From Arabidopsis thaliana (taxonomy: Eukaryota; Streptophyta; Magnoliopsida; Brassicales; Brassicaceae): a stretch of DNA of 64,000 nt. The notes below the pieces were generated by a model, which did not search any database, was not told the DNA's origin, and saw only the letters and a list, made by a program, of their open reading frames with translations. The position numbers and the translations under genes were made by a program. Position 1 is the stretch's first letter. The number at the start of each line of letters is the position of its first letter. Positions 51,129 through 64,000 of the stretch are shown in pieces. The stretch is from NCBI RefSeq assembly GCF_000001735.4, contig NC_003076.8, positions 7,192,001 through 7,256,000 of the forward strand, given 5' to 3'.

Positions 51129-54100
51129 ATGGCGAGCAATCTTCTCCGATTTCCTCTTCCTCCGCCATCGAGTCTTCATATTCGTCCAAGTAAGTTCCTC
51201 GTGAACCGATGCTTTCCAAGACTGCGCCGTTCTCGTATCCGGCGGCACTGTTCGCGACCTTTTTTTTTAGTATCAAACTCGGTCGAGATAAGTACTCAAT
51301 CATTTGAATCTACTGAATCTTCAATCGAATCTGTGAAATCCATTACGAGCGACACGCCTATTCTCCTCGATGTGAGTGGGATGATGTGTGGTGGCTGCGT
51401 CGCCCGAGTTAAATCGGTTTTGATGTCTGATGATCGAGTCGCGTCTGCTGTGGTTAACATGCTGACTGAAACCGCGGCTGTGAAGTTTAAACCGGAGGTT
51501 GAGGTGACGGCGGATACGGCAGAGAGTTTAGCTAAGAGATTGACAGAGAGTGGTTTTGAGGCTAAGAGGAGAGTCTCGGGTATGGGAGTGGCGGAGAATG
51601 TGAAGAAGTGGAAGGAGATGGTAAGTAAGAAAGAGGACTTGCTTGTTAAGAGCAGGAACCGTGTGGCGTTTGCGTGGACATTGGTGGCTCTGTGTTGCGG
51701 GTCTCACACTTCGCATATTCTTCATTCCTTGGGAATTCACATTGCTCATGGTACATTGATTATAATGCAAAAAAAATTGTGATGCTAGATGTCATTTGTT
51801 GGATAAGAGATGTAGTTTATGACTTTCTCTTGCACCTGATGTTACTAGGAGGGATTTGGGATTTGCTACACAACTCTTACGTGAAAGGTGGTTTGGCCGT
51901 TGGAGCTTTGTTGGGACCAGGAAGAGGTTTGCTTTTGTTTAAACTTTTAGTTCGAATCTATGATTCTTACCAGCTAATGCATAATAAGTTTAGTAATTAG
52001 TATCATAAGAGAGAGATGACAAAGTAGTCGTTCTTAGGCTATTGTTTAGACTTAGATAAGTGCTAGTGTTCTACTCTGATTATATAGGTGAGCTTTGTTG
52101 AATCAGTTCTTCTTATGGATAATGGTTAGCTTAATTGAGTCGTCGTTGTCATAAGAGAGAAACTCTGAATTTTCAAACTTCTTAAGTGATAGTGATGGTT
52201 CCTACTATTCTTTGCGACTTTCATAACAAAGTGGTGGTAGTGATATTTGAGGCTGTTCGGAAACACAAATGACTGAAACAGATAGATGTATATTGTAGAA
52301 TTGCTGTTTGATGGCATAAAAGCTTTCGGGAAAAGATCACCTAATATGAACTCGTTAGTTGGATTGGGATCCATGGCTGCATTTTCCATCAGTTTGGTGA
52401 GTTTTTGTACCCTGTAATTTATATTTGACTGGTGAGTATCCTATTCTGAAAACCTGCAGTTTCTGCATTCTGAATTTTGCAGATCTCACTAGTTAATCCA
52501 GAACTGGAGTGGGATGCTTCCTTCTTCGATGAACCGGTGAGTTTCTCTAGCAGATCCACAAGAGGATGAAAGCTTTTTATTATTACTTCCACTACATGCA
52601 AAATACAGTTTCAATAGTAAATTTCTGATTGATAGCTCTTGTCATTTAGTATGCAGGTCATGCTGCTTGGCTTTGTGCTCCTTGGTCGTTCTTTGGAAGA
52701 AAGAGCAAAGCTTCAAGCATCTACCGATATGAATGAACTATTGGTATGTTAGACATTTCTTGATTCTCCTCCCAAGATTAACTTGTAGGCTTTTTCCTCC
52801 CTTTTTTTTGACTTGAAACGTATTTTTGCAGTCACTCATCTCCACTCAATCAAGACTTGTGATTACTTCATCAGACAATAACACCCCAGTGGATTCTGTA
52901 CTTTCCTCTGATTCAATTTGCATCAATGTGTCAGTTGATGATATCCGAGTTGGAGACTCGCTATTGGTTTTGCCTGGTGAGACATTTCCTGTCGATGTAA
53001 GTGTTTCTGTCTTTCTGACATCTTACGATTTCCCTAGTTGCTTATCCATGCTGAATTGTCTGATCATAGCAAAAGATAATAGTGTGGGTTTCCGAAAAGA
53101 GTTATGAAAATCTATCTAAATGGTTGGTAACCATCATTCTGCAATTTTAGGAGTTCTATTTCAATTTATCAGTGCTGAGAAAAAAACATGTGGATCTTTC
53201 AGTTCTTTTTGAGATTCAGTTTAATTGCACATTCTTCTCTGCACGTGATAATGGATATTATTTTTTCTTGCTCAAGATAGCTTGGTTATAATCCTTGTGA
53301 CTGGTTAATGAGTAGTTCTGATTCTAGTAGTGATATTATGTTAAATTAATCACTTTCTTCATAGGGGAGTGTCCTAGCTGGAAGAAGTGTTGTAGATGAA
53401 TCTATGCTGACAGGAGAGTCACTTCCGGTGTTTAAAGAAGAAGGCTGCTCAGTTTCAGCGGGAACAATTAACTGGGTAAGTATACGCAACCTAAACAAAA
53501 GTTTATTTTTTTAAAAGGCTACTTATGTAACTAACTGTGCTCAGTTACTAAGTTAGATTTACATACACTGATCATGAATCTTTTTGAATAACTGAATCTC
53601 ACTTTACCTATTTCAGGATGGCCCTCTACGGATCAAAGCTTCTTCTACTGGTTCCAACTCAACGATATCTAAAATTGTCAGAATGGTTAGTGTCTATGAA
53701 TCTAGAGCCAATGAAATGTAATGAAAGTTACATTGTGTGTGGCCAGTAATCTATGTAATTTGTAGCCGACTTTCCTCCTCGAAAACAGAAAAAGAAAAGA
53801 CAGCAACAAATAGAAATATCATGAATGAGTCACAATCCTACAAATAGAACTCATTTACAAGTTTGTAGCTGAACCTAATTTCATACGGGAAAGTATGAAT
53901 GAAATCATGTCAGAACCCTCAGTTCCTCTGTAGTGCGTCTTTAATTCATCACACCCTTTCTTTTCTGAATTTTAAGGTTGAGGATGCACAAGGTAATGCA
54001 GCTCCTGTACAGAGGCTGGCAGATGCAATAGCTGGACCCTTCGTCTATACTATAATGTCTTTATCTGCAATGACGTTTGCCTTCTGGTATGGTCCTCTTT

Positions 54101-56721
54101 TCATATTTCTAACGGAAATAACATGAAATTTCTTTTAAGAGTCATATATTTATTTAGCAAGGCTATGTTTATTTAGTTATAGTATAAAGTAGAAATGTAG
54201 AAGTATCATATGTCAATTACCTGTTCTGGATCAAGTGAAAGACCCATGTTTTCTTGCTTCAGGTATTATGTCGGTTCACACATATTCCCAGATGTTTTAC
54301 TCAATGATATTGCTGGACCTGATGGAGATGCTTTGGCCTTAAGCTTAAAACTGGCTGTGGATGTCTTGGTGAGTGAGACATGCATCTCAAAGCTATATCT
54401 TTCATGTGAAAATATCATGGACTAGCCGGACTTAACGAGGGAGGAAAATGGTGATTGTGGGGAAAATGTGAATTCACGAAGTGAATGTAGGATTAAATTC
54501 GGGTAGAAAGAAATTTTGGAGAAAGAAAATATTGAGCAGATAATCAACTCGTTTTTTTGTGTGTATCAGGTAGTTTCCTGCCCCTGTGCACTGGGCCTTG
54601 CAACACCAACTGCCATATTAATTGGCACCTCTCTTGGTATGTTATCCAGCGTATTATTTCTCTTCCGCATAAAAATCTGCAAACGTAGCTGAGAAGAGTA
54701 ACCTAATTTGCGTGCAAAGTTTTCCAATTATTAGGAAGATTCGAAACTGACACTGAAGCTACCATTGTTCCTGTTCTGTGCTTCCCTGCTGACTAGTGAC
54801 TAACCTGATTTATGAAAAAATATTTTTTGGTTTTAAAGTTCTGTCGTTGATGGCGACTTTAGTTCATACATGAAATTACTAAATATGGCCTAGAAATCAT
54901 GAAGAATCTCCCTTCTAGTTTCTGTGGTGTCGTACGTGCAGTCCTTCTGGTAATCTTTCATGTTAATAGGGGTAGTTAAGCATTATAATACCTTGTAATA
55001 AGCAACAATAAATTCGAGATTATTGAAACTTTCAGCCTAAATATGTCCAGGAGCAAAGCGGGGATATCTTATCAGAGGAGGAGATGTTTTAGAACGTCTG
55101 GCATCCATAGATTGTGTGGCTTTAGACAAGGTATTGCGAATCATTTGGGCTTCACCCATCTCTCTCGCTACTATCTCTTTTTTATATGAAGATGGAAAAT
55201 TCTAGAAAATAAGATAAGTGTATGGGCAGTTCCTGTTACCCCTAACCCCTCAAAGTTGAACAAATCGAGTTATTGTTTCAGACAGGTACTCTTACTGAAG
55301 GAAGACCTGTCGTCTCTGGTGTTGCTTCTCTAGGATACGAAGAACAAGAAGTTCTTAAAATGGCTGCTGCGGTGGAGAAGACAGCAACACACCCAATAGC
55401 AAAGGCTATTGTAAACGAGGCTGAATCTCTGAATTTGAAAACTCCAGAAACAAGAGGCCAATTGACAGAACCAGGCTTTGGTACTTTGGCAGAAATAGAC
55501 GGACGTTTTGTTGCAGTGGGTTCACTTGAGTGGGTTTCTGATCGTTTCCTCAAAAAGAACGACTCCTCGGACATGGTGAAGCTGGAAAGTTTATTGGATC
55601 ATAAATTATCAAACACATCATCAACGTCTAGATACTCAAAGACTGTTGTTTACGTTGGCCGTGAAGGAGAAGGGATCATTGGTGCTATTGCAATATCCGA
55701 TTGCTTACGCCAAGATGCTGAATTTACTGTAGCCAGGCTGCAGGAGAAGGGCATCAAAACAGTCCTCTTATCAGGGGACAGGGAAGGGGCAGTGGCAACT
55801 GTGGCAAAGAATGTGGGGATTAAGAGTGAATCAACCAATTATTCCTTGTCTCCTGAAAAGAAATTTGAGTTTATATCTAATCTTCAATCCTCTGGACATC
55901 GTGTTGCTATGGTAAGAATCTTCAATCAATGAAGTTAATCCTAGAAACGGTACCACACCAACTTTGTCGTACATGGATCTTCCCCTCAAAAAATCATGGC
56001 ATTGGTGTGTCAAAAAATCATGGCATTGGTGTGTTATAGAGAATGGAATTAGTAAGGCTAACGGCATATTTTGTGTTTTTCAAAGGTGGGTGATGGCATA
56101 AACGATGCTCCCTCGTTGGCTCAAGCTGATGTTGGAATAGCTCTAAAGATCGAGGCACAAGAAAACGCTGCATCAAATGCAGCATCAGTCATACTTGTCC
56201 GCAACAAACTTTCACATGTAAATGCTTCAGGAGCCACTTTTCCTCATTCAAGGGACCATAACCAAACCTGAGAATTTCTCAACTTCAAAATCTAAGCTAT
56301 ATAATAAGCTCATCACTTGTGGTTTTTTTTTTTTTTGTGTGGTTATAGGTTGTGGATGCACTGAGTCTTGCACAAGCAACTATGTCGAAAGTATATCAGA
56401 ATCTAGCGTGGGCAATTGCGTATAATGTCATCTCAATCCCTATAGCTGCAGGTGTCTTGCTTCCTCAGTATGATTTCGCCATGACACCTTCGTTATCTGG
56501 TAAGCGGCCCCTATACGATTCCAGTTAATTAGTTACAAAACAGTTTGTTCCACTTCCATTCTAGTAGATTCATACAATCCGATCATATATCATATATCAT
56601 ATGGTTACTTACCATTAATTTGATTTCAGGTGGACTAATGGCATTGAGCTCGATCTTTGTCGTTTCAAATTCATTACTTCTGCAGCTCCATAAGTCTGAA
56701 ACAAGTAAAAATAGCTTGTGA
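51129..56721 (+). CDS. PAA2: Thylakoid copper-transporting P1B-ATPase PAA2/HMA8
   Basis: Exons 51129-51750, 51849-51926, 52299-52396, 52483-52536, 52657-52743, 52832-52996, 53365-53475, 53617-53685, 53977-54086, 54263-54368, 54570-54636, 55051-55130, 55282-55911, 56086-56217, 56349-56499, 56630-56721; 2652 bases, 883 residues. The Arg/Ser-rich start is a chloroplast transit peptide. A heavy-metal domain carries CGGC (C87-C90). P-type ATPase signatures follow: TGES (384-387), the copper site CPC (504-506), phosphorylated Asp D548 in DKTGT, THP (585-587) and GDGIND (761-766). PAA2 moves Cu+ across the thylakoid membrane to supply plastocyanin; PAA1/HMA6 does so at the envelope. At exon 2 the acceptor at 51848 (TAG/GAGGG) was preferred over the one three bases on because it gives the expected length. 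Confidence 0.97.
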
Positions 56722-56879
56722 TCGGCTCCACATCTATTTTGGAGTCCAAGCAGAAGAATGAAGGTTTTGTATATTCTGCTCTTTTGGAGTTTGTTTGTTA
56801 TTTAGCAGTATAGCGATTATGAACCTTGTATTGTTATTCATGAATCTGAGGTTATATCATAATTATACGTAAATATAGA

Positions 56880-57440
56880 TAATCTTAACTTAAGCATATA
56901 CTATTCCCTTCTAGGTTTCTTTGAAACTCCACGACAACATCTCACCAGCAAAATTCACTTCCAGTCTGGTGGTAACAAATCAGTTCCATAAAAAGGAGAA
57001 AAGTATGGATAAAGGCCAAATCACTTACTTTCCAAAGTTAGCTTAAAAAGAGTGGACACAAATGCATCTTCAAGTAAATGTACTTGGTGGATCAGACTCA
57101 ACCCACTTATCACTAAACAACAACCTTATTAATTACTACTTCTCAATAATAAACAAATATAGATAACTTCATATGGTTTTAGGCTTCTAGGCATTTATCA
57201 TTTATAACTTGGATAAGAACACATAAAGAAGAATGTTGGACTTTCCACACAGATAACAGATTTCGATATGACAAAGATTTTTGAAAAGATGTAATTGATA
57301 GAACAAAAAACCAAAATGGAAAAAAAAGATGTGGATGATCCATTCAAAAGTTTTGAAACTCTTCTATACACATACATTCTCCGGATGTGGTTGTTACTAA
57401 CTTCAAAATATAAAAATTTAACAAAACAATTGTTATCATC
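56880..57440. other. Convergent spacer between PAA2 and the OXS3-like gene
   Basis: AT-rich. The left edge is the PAA2 3' UTR and the right part the 3' UTR of the minus-strand gene. Nothing else seen. Confidence 0.6.
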
Positions 57441-57445
57441 ATTTC

Positions 57446-58353
57446 CTACGAGTCATTAAACCCAATCCCACTCGCCGTCGCCGGAAAACACCTCGGAAAA
57501 TCAGCCACCGAAAACGATCTCCAGGCACAAAAACCCAACGACGACTGAGACGAAGTCAAATTACCAAAAGACCCTTGACTCCTAGGATACAACGGAGGAA
57601 GCTTCTTCATCTGATGTTGATGATGATGTAGCTGCCTCGGAGGAGATCCAGAAGTCGTCGGACTTGATCCCGGCGACGAGTCACCTCCGGAAGAAGATCC
57701 TTCTCCGGTCATCACACCAGCCGCAACAGCCATAGCTAGCGTCAAAGCGCTTCTGCTAGAACTCATAACGTGTTTCTTCGAGATCCCACCACGTGGAGTC
57801 GTCTTGTTATTTTCCCAAATCTGATGGCAGAGGAGATTCCTCCTCCTCCTACTGTAAGGATTCTCCGGCTTCGCTAAATCTTTCATCGACGAAGAAGAAG
57901 TCAACGCCGAAGCTGCCTCCGCCGTTAAATTAGTAAAAGACTTTGACTTTCCACTGTAATACTTCGATATCCCTTTCCTACACATTCACACAACAAAATC
58001 AGAAACCAAAACTGATACCGAATTTAGAAGTTTTAAGTCTTAAAAATCGTTACTTTAACAAAAACAGAGAGAAAGAATCAGATTTCTCACCTAACAGGTA
58101 AGACTTGTTCGAGAGATTCCATCATTTCAAGAGGACCTTTATACGGAGACTCAACTTCATTCTCTCCGGCGTCATCTCCACCGTCCTCCGACGATTTCTC
58201 ACCGTCGTCGCTATTCCTCCCAATGGAAGAAGAAGCAGAAGATGAAGGAGAAGAGGAAGAGTCAGACGGAGACGGAGACGGAGAAAACCAAGTATGCATC
58301 ACCGGAGATTCATCAGAATTATCTCCGGATAAATAAGATTCAACACAATCCAT
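57446..58353 (-). CDS. OXIDATIVE STRESS 3-like protein (AT5G21940-like)
   Basis: Exons 58353-58091 and 57977-57446; 795 bases, 264 residues. The protein is Ser-rich with acidic runs (GRNSDDGEKSSEDGGDD). A basic middle (RRRRNLLCHQIWENN) precedes a conserved C-terminal block with SFGNLTSSQSSLGFCAWRSF and SVADFPRCF. That block is the hallmark of the plant OXS3/O3L family, nuclear proteins that raise tolerance to oxidative and heavy-metal stress; some dampen abscisic-acid-responsive genes through histone H2A.X. A His/Gln-rich stretch (HHHQHQ) lies before the block. The family call rests on the C-terminal motif as I remember it. No enzyme domain is visible. Confidence 0.8.
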
Positions 58354-58449
58354 CGCTATTAGAAAAATCTTGGAACTTTTTGTCTGATAAGAGAATACAG
58401 ATACAGGAGGGAAGAAGGAGAAGAGAAAGATGAGATCTTTATAATGTGA

Positions 58450-61400
58450 TCTTCTTGTCTATGTGCTCTGGTGGTTTTCCTTACTACATTAAATACTAAT
58501 AAAACAAAAAAGAGAATTTATTATTATAATAATTATCACGTTGTTTTATTACTTGTATCATTAACATTTTAAAAATGGAAGAAGATAAGTAAAAGTTTTG
58601 AAGAGGGGACAGAAGAAACTGTTGCTTAACCTTATCCTCATCCACGCACTCTGCATGCAATTCTCACCTTGTTTTTATTTATTTATAGTTTGGTCTTCAA
58701 ACTTTTCTTTTTTCACATTTTAAACCCCATAACTGTTAGCATCATCCTTCTATGTCTAAGGTTTGTGTTGATTGTATTTTGATGAGATATGCTTGGAACA
58801 GTTTAGAATCTTTAGATATATATCATGAAAGAGGTTAATGTTCTTTTATTTTCCTACAAAAAAATATTAAATATAATAACTTTGATTGGTAGACTATTAA
58901 ATAAATGAAAAAATAGATAAAAGAATAAATATAAAAGAGATCAAAAGTGAAATCATATTTTTTATATAAAATAAATGATAAGATTTATCTATATATTTTT
59001 AAATTTAGGAGAAATTGTTTTTTTGGTCCTTTTTTTTAAAAACCATAACAATAATCTTTTTTATTTAACATTTTAATACAAGAGTTTTGTGACTATTTAG
59101 AGAGATCGAACAAGTATGAGGACCATTTAGTAAACTATGCCTCGTAAATGAATAATATTATCTTATTCGATTACTTTAAAGTTCGCGGGAAGATAGAACC
59201 ATGGGACATCGACACGTGGCGATTTGGTGACCGTTGCGGCTGGATAGGAACTAACTAGGATGAATGTGACGTGGCGATGACGAGGTGGTCATCTCTTTTC
59301 TTTTTTCTTTGTAAAATAAGAAACGGTGAGACTTATCCACACATCAAACGTGGGACCCACCAAAATATTATTCCAGCCGACAGTATTTCCTCTTCCGCTG
59401 AATTTTTATTTTACTTTTCTTTTTAAAAATTATTAATTCCTTCCAGCCGAATAATTTGTTTCAAAATTATGGGTAAAGGTTTGTTTCACATTTAATTATC
59501 AAATTGTATGTCCTTCTTCTTACCAGTTACCACTTTTGGAAGATTTATGTTTATCTTCTTCTAGATTCGGTTCATTATTTTATGTTCTAATTACATTTCT
59601 GAAGATTTTTGTCATTATTATTACTTTTGTAGGTGGAACTCAAAATCTCATCAAATAATGGCAATACACCGAATTATGCTTCTTTGGCAAGTTATCAATG
59701 AATAAAATTCTATTTATCGGGTCTTGTTTATACTTCAAGCTTAGTTTATTTCAAAATTTGTGTGGAAAAAATGATAGGAAATGCATGAACTTCATTGTAA
59801 TATAAATTTGAAAATTCTTCTAGTCAAACAAACCCTTTCTCTATCGCAAATTATTCTTCTTTGAAAGAATCAAGAGGACATAAACAAAGAACCAAAAGAA
59901 GACAAAAAATACTTTGGCAAAACAAAAGAAAGAAGAAGAGTCGCTAGGGTTGGTTGCGTAAAGCATTTTCAAATTCGAAACCGCGTATCAACATAGGATC
60001 TCATCAGGATCAGGATCATTGTCGATGGGGGTCCTCCTTTATAGACCCACTCTCATTTCGCTTTTCGCTTTTCAATAAATATTTTCAAATATATCGTCGT
60101 GTCGGAACCACTTACCCCACTCATTGTTGTTGCTCCCACCTTCTTGTCCGTCCGTTCACGTGGCGTTGCCTAACCCCATTCATTCCGTTTGTTATCCATA
60201 ATTCAATTCCTTGTTTATATACCTAACATTTTTTTGGTTGCACAATCAACGGTGGACTGTGCCAACTTCATTCATCTTCAACATCAACTTCAGAGGGAAG
60301 CTCTTGGCCAACACTATAATAATATGAACTTTAGCTTTGCCTATTTCGTCCCTTATCTCTTAAATTTTGTCACATGTTTTCGCTCACCAATGCATCTGTC
60401 TATGATGCTAATGCTATACTGTCTCAAGAAAATATGTTTGGAGGAATGTTCTTGTAAACAAAAACAAGGGTCGAGAGGAATTCATGCTTTTTGAGAGTTG
60501 TAGATGAAGTCATTCAATGACAATGAACGACATCCCCGTGACATGTCAGAAATAAACTTCTAGCCTCTGCTTTGTTCATCAAAGCCTTCAACCCAAGCGT
60601 GCTTTCGTTTGGTGGTTCAGTCTGAAGGGCGTTGAAACGTAGCTCTCCCGTTCGATGAGGGCTAATTTACCCTACTCTGGTCCTTAGTCCATGGACACGT
60701 ACAAAGCCCGAAATTCGCGGATAAAAATAAAAACAAAAGCCTTCTATCGTCATAAATCAACTTCACGTATCTAAAGTTCCATTCTAGCTAGCCAAGGGTT
60801 GGTCTAATATAATTTAAAGCCTTAAAGCCAAAGAAATTTATGGACCCTTATCTTAACTATAAATTCTAGAAAGGGTGTATATGAAATGCTTTTTAGCTAG
60901 CCCTGGTGAAAGCAATCAAGCCAAAGTATTTTTTCTTTTCTAAGTATTAATCAAGCCGAAGTAGTCGAAGCTTTTTTGTTTATTTAAATTGGCAATGAAC
61001 CTTATGAGTTTGGACAATTCTGTCCTACCCACTTGGATAGGTATTGGGCTTCGGTATCCAATATTGGGTTTATGAAAACATTCTTAAAAAAACAGTTGCG
61101 CTCGTCACATAATTGATTTTTTTTTTTGATAATTAGTTAGGCGATTTGGAATTGTAGAGTTGACATTTACCTAAAGATGCATTTTCCAATATCTCAAGAA
61201 GAGTTGTAGTTAATCTTCGAAGGGAGGAATTATAGACGGTTCAGAAGACCCAAAAATGGCTAAAGTAAACTTGTGGATTGTTTCTTGTTAAATAAGCAAG
61301 CTTAGAGGCTCCTCTACGGCGGGTTTTGCTTTTGCCCGAACCTATCAGTACTGTACGTAATATATCTGAAACAAACGTAAAACAAAGTTTTTGATGGTTG

Positions 61401-62060
61401 AGCAAAGTTTGCTTTATGTGGTACTTGTTTTTCGAAACCTCAAAGGCTCAAACCATTTTATCCGAAATATGTGAAATAGCAGATCATTTAATTTAAAACA
61501 TTTTTTTTTGGCTAACCATGCTTAATATCGAAGTTGAAGATTTTGAATCATGATCCTTCAACTCAAAGGGCGCATTCCTCGATTATAGACCATTAATGTG
61601 ATAAGTTGTCTTAAAATTATATTTCAAATATATTAGAATTACTATATATTAAATCAGAAAGCAAAACAAAAACCATTTCCAATATTTCATTCAAAAACTA
61701 AGTATTTGTTAGTTGCTGAATTAAATCCGAGATTTTTTTTTTATTAACATGTAAAACCTAAGTTACATTCTTGTTATTAGTCTTATATATCCTGCTAAAA
61801 CTACATGCTATAACAGAGCGGTAGTTCAAGAGATATGTGTTTGATTTACGCGTTTATGTTGAATTCATTTTATGGACATTGTCTCATCAACCATCTTGAA
61901 CTAATTTGACTTATCAAAAATGAACTAATTTGACATATGCATCATCAATAACAATGTTACAAATATTCTCAAATGTATCATGAACTGACATATGCATCAT
62001 AAATACTTCTAACATCGACGAAATCAGAAAAAAATTGTAATTTATAGTTTAATATGGATG
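58450..62060. other. Intergenic region upstream of the OXS3-like gene
   Basis: AT-rich with no credible gene. Three ACGTGGC elements stand at 59214-59220, 59270-59276 and 60158-60164. Frames at 59954-60494 are short and look like chance. The right end is the hydrolase 3' UTR. Confidence 0.55.
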
Positions 62061-62066
62061 TTACAT

Positions 62067-63866
62067 TTATGGTGATGGAGAAGGAGGTAATAAGAAAGAC
62101 ATGACAAAGCCATTGAATTCTTTGGACTTCTCCGTTTGAGGTATATGTGATGTCTTTTGTATAACTTTTAGCGTCGCCTTAGTCCCCAACATCCTGGTAA
62201 ATATACAAACAAACACACGAATATGAATAACTCGTTACTATACCAATTCCAAAATTCGTTCTCAAATCGCACTCTTGGTATTTGTAGCATAGGTATTGGT
62301 TACCCGATTAACTTTAGTTAGATCAAATAGAAAGAATATAATCAAGGGTCTTACTCTTTGAGGTCATGGGCCATTTTTAAAGGAAAAACTTGATCTTGCT
62401 CACCCCATATCAGCATTACATCCTGCATGATTCATATTGTTCATATACATATCTATAATCATTTAATTTTAATCAGTGATATCACTATAAACTTTGATGT
62501 AATATGTTAGTGTTATATAATGCAAAATACATATAAAATATTATTTAGAAACCCCACTAATTCAATAACTAATAAAAAGTGGTGATAGCGATTGGCGAAC
62601 CTGTTGAATTGGAGAAACGTTGGTTTTGTCATCCTTCCCAATACTCAGCCCCTCGAGAAGTTCTGCTTTTTCCTCTCTCTTTTCCGAATACATTTTCTGT
62701 CGTATTTCTCATTTTATAAAAATATGTATACATCAATCATGCAAGCTACACAATCTTCTTTCAATAACTAGTATGTAATTGTATTTATTAAAATTAGAAA
62801 TATGTGTCCTCCTTTGGGAGCTACAAGGCCACCCATTGCCCATTTTCTATGCAAGTCTATAAGTCCTCTAACCAAACGAAAATCACAACTTTCTTTGTCT
62901 TTCTTTAATCCATCTGTCTTTATAAAGATAAAGTAGTGGAGTGCATCTTTATACTCCCCATTTTCTTTCGTTTTCGTGTTATAATATTTGCAATAATTAA
63001 GTGTGGGTTTAAATATTTGTTTTTTCAAAAATATTTTTTGTTCAATATTTTCCATACAAAACTTGAAACAAAGAGACTGAATATAACCTTTATAGTTGTA
63101 GCTAGGTTTTCGAATTTCTTGAGTTTTTTTGTTTTAGGATTTAAAAACATTTTTTGAAATTCGGAGAAAAACTTTTTAAGATTTCATTAGTGGGTGATTT
63201 TCCTTAAAAAAGAGAAGAAAAAAAAGATACCTGGCAAAAGTCGTTCAAGACAAAATCTGGGACATAATCGAGTCTCTTAGAAGAAACCATCCCAGAGAAT
63301 CTCCTAAGATCTGTTGCAGAAGCAGGAAGCATCACCTCCTTGATACGGTGGCACTTAGCCCTAGCGATAAACGCCTCGTTGTCACTCCTCCGCAAATTAA
63401 CACCGGAGCTCGCAAGCACCACCTTCTCCACTTTCTCCGGAAACATTTTCGCCATATTATACGCCACAAACCCGCCGTAGCTCGTCCCAACGACACTGAA
63501 TCTCTCGACCTCGAGCTTCTCCATAAGCTTCCCCATGCACAACGCTTGAAACATCTCCGACCGGTTCTCACCGGAGGAAGAGGAGCCGCCGAAGAAGACT
63601 AGGTCGGGGACGTAGAGACGAAAGAAGTGAGAGAGTGGCTTGACCTGATGGCTCCATTGCCATACAGCGGAAGGTCCAAAACCATGGAGGAGGAGGAGCG
63701 ACGGTTTTTGTGTATTTTCCGATGATGAAGACGGTGGTGGTCCCCAGAACTGTATGGTGGTTTCGGAGTCGATGGATAGGGTTTGTAAGGAGAGACCAGC
63801 GGAGGAGAATCTCCGGCGGAGTAGTGCCTCAACGAATCTTGCGACGCTTAGAAACGAGGGAGCCAT
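62067..63866 (-). CDS. Alpha/beta-fold hydrolase (AT5G21950-like)
   Basis: Exons in coding order 63866-63231, 62696-62601, 62422-62355, 62193-62067; 927 bases, 308 residues. The alpha/beta-hydrolase core is complete: the HGFG oxyanion loop (61-64), nucleophile S129 in GTSYGG, acid D254 in GEQDQVF and base H283 in TSHIPQ. The order and spacing match a functional catalytic triad. Homologues include plant esterases and the epoxide-hydrolase-like group; the substrate is unknown. The frame runs on past the ATG without another Met, so MAPSFLSVARF at 63866 is the start. A minus-strand TATAAATG at 63980-63973 gives a start near 63945, so almost the whole gene with its core promoter is in the window. 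Confidence 0.92.
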
Positions 63867-63972
63867 ATTTTTGTAGAGTGCTAGAAAACGAAACAATAAG
63901 TAAGCTTTTTGAGTATTATTGGGGAAAGATAGGAGAACTAAAGAGAAAGAGATGTTTAGTTTGAAATTATTG

Positions 63973-63980
63973 CATTTATA
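63973..63980 (-). promoter_or_regulatory. Putative TATA box of the alpha/beta-hydrolase gene
   Basis: TATAAATG on the minus strand, 107 bases upstream of the ATG. It is the only TATA-like element between the ATG and the window end. Confidence 0.5.
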
Positions 63981-64000
63981 GACAGTTATAAAATAAATGC

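Noticed and set aside
59954..60494. Two overlapping plus-strand frames of about 90-100 codons
   Set aside because: No motif, no codon bias and no promoter; regarded as chance frames in spacer DNA.
62768..63055. Minus-strand frame of 95 codons
   Set aside because: It sits in the first intron of the alpha/beta-hydrolase gene and has no recognisable features.
63867..63896. Upstream extension of the hydrolase frame
   Set aside because: It starts at TTG; the MAPSFLSVARF methionine at 63866 fits the TATA spacing and the family.

Overview
The window is nuclear DNA of a flowering plant. Genes are split by many short AT-rich introns with GT..AG borders, spacers are strongly AT-rich, and there are no operons or bacterial ribosome sites. 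The spliced protein sequences and gene order match what I remember of Arabidopsis thaliana chromosome 5, from about AT5G21150 to AT5G21950. Locus names and symbols are therefore recognition from memory, not a database search. For every protein-coding gene I worked out exon borders by hand and checked that the exon lengths add up to a whole number of codons.

Layout, left to right. (1) AGO9 (+, 1472-6113, 23 coding exons), an AGO4-clade Argonaute. (2) LARP1a (-, 7191-11879, 15 coding exons), with one GC-AG intron. (3) AKINbeta1 (+, 13718-16239), the beta subunit of SnRK1. (4) A kinase-PPR fusion gene (+, 17422-21700): the catalytic half of a CIPK joined in frame to about 12 PPR motifs. (5) CAM6 calmodulin (-, 22740-23950). 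(6) CIPK26 (+, 26081-29743), the intact paralogue of the kinase half of the fusion gene. (7) tRNA-Asp(GTC) (-, 30057-30128). (8) NdhU/CRRL (+, 30294-31400). (9) CKX7 (+, 34842-38052). (10) An 8-kb gene-poor block, 38.2-46.2 kb, holding a 21-bp inverted repeat, an ATC-rich tract, a 28-bp minisatellite carrying E2F-type motifs, and a GGTT-rich tract. (11) A leucine-rich-repeat (RNI-like) protein (+, 46239-48338). (12) A small membrane protein (+, 48789-49127). (13) YLMG2 (-, 49350-50765), divergent from (14) the copper ATPase PAA2/HMA8 (+, 51129-56721). (15) An OXS3-like protein (-, 57446-58353). (16) An alpha/beta hydrolase (-, 62067-63866).

Themes. Calcium signalling parts lie together: a CIPK-derived pseudokinase fusion, calmodulin and CIPK26. 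Chloroplast functions recur in NdhU, YLMG2 and PAA2. The most unusual item is the fusion gene. Its kinase half has lost the VAIK lysine and the DFG aspartate while the whole 831-codon frame stays open, so it looks like a pseudokinase joined to an RNA-binding PPR array. It probably arose when a tandem CIPK26 copy recombined within intron 9. I found no prokaryotic-style system and no intact transposon.
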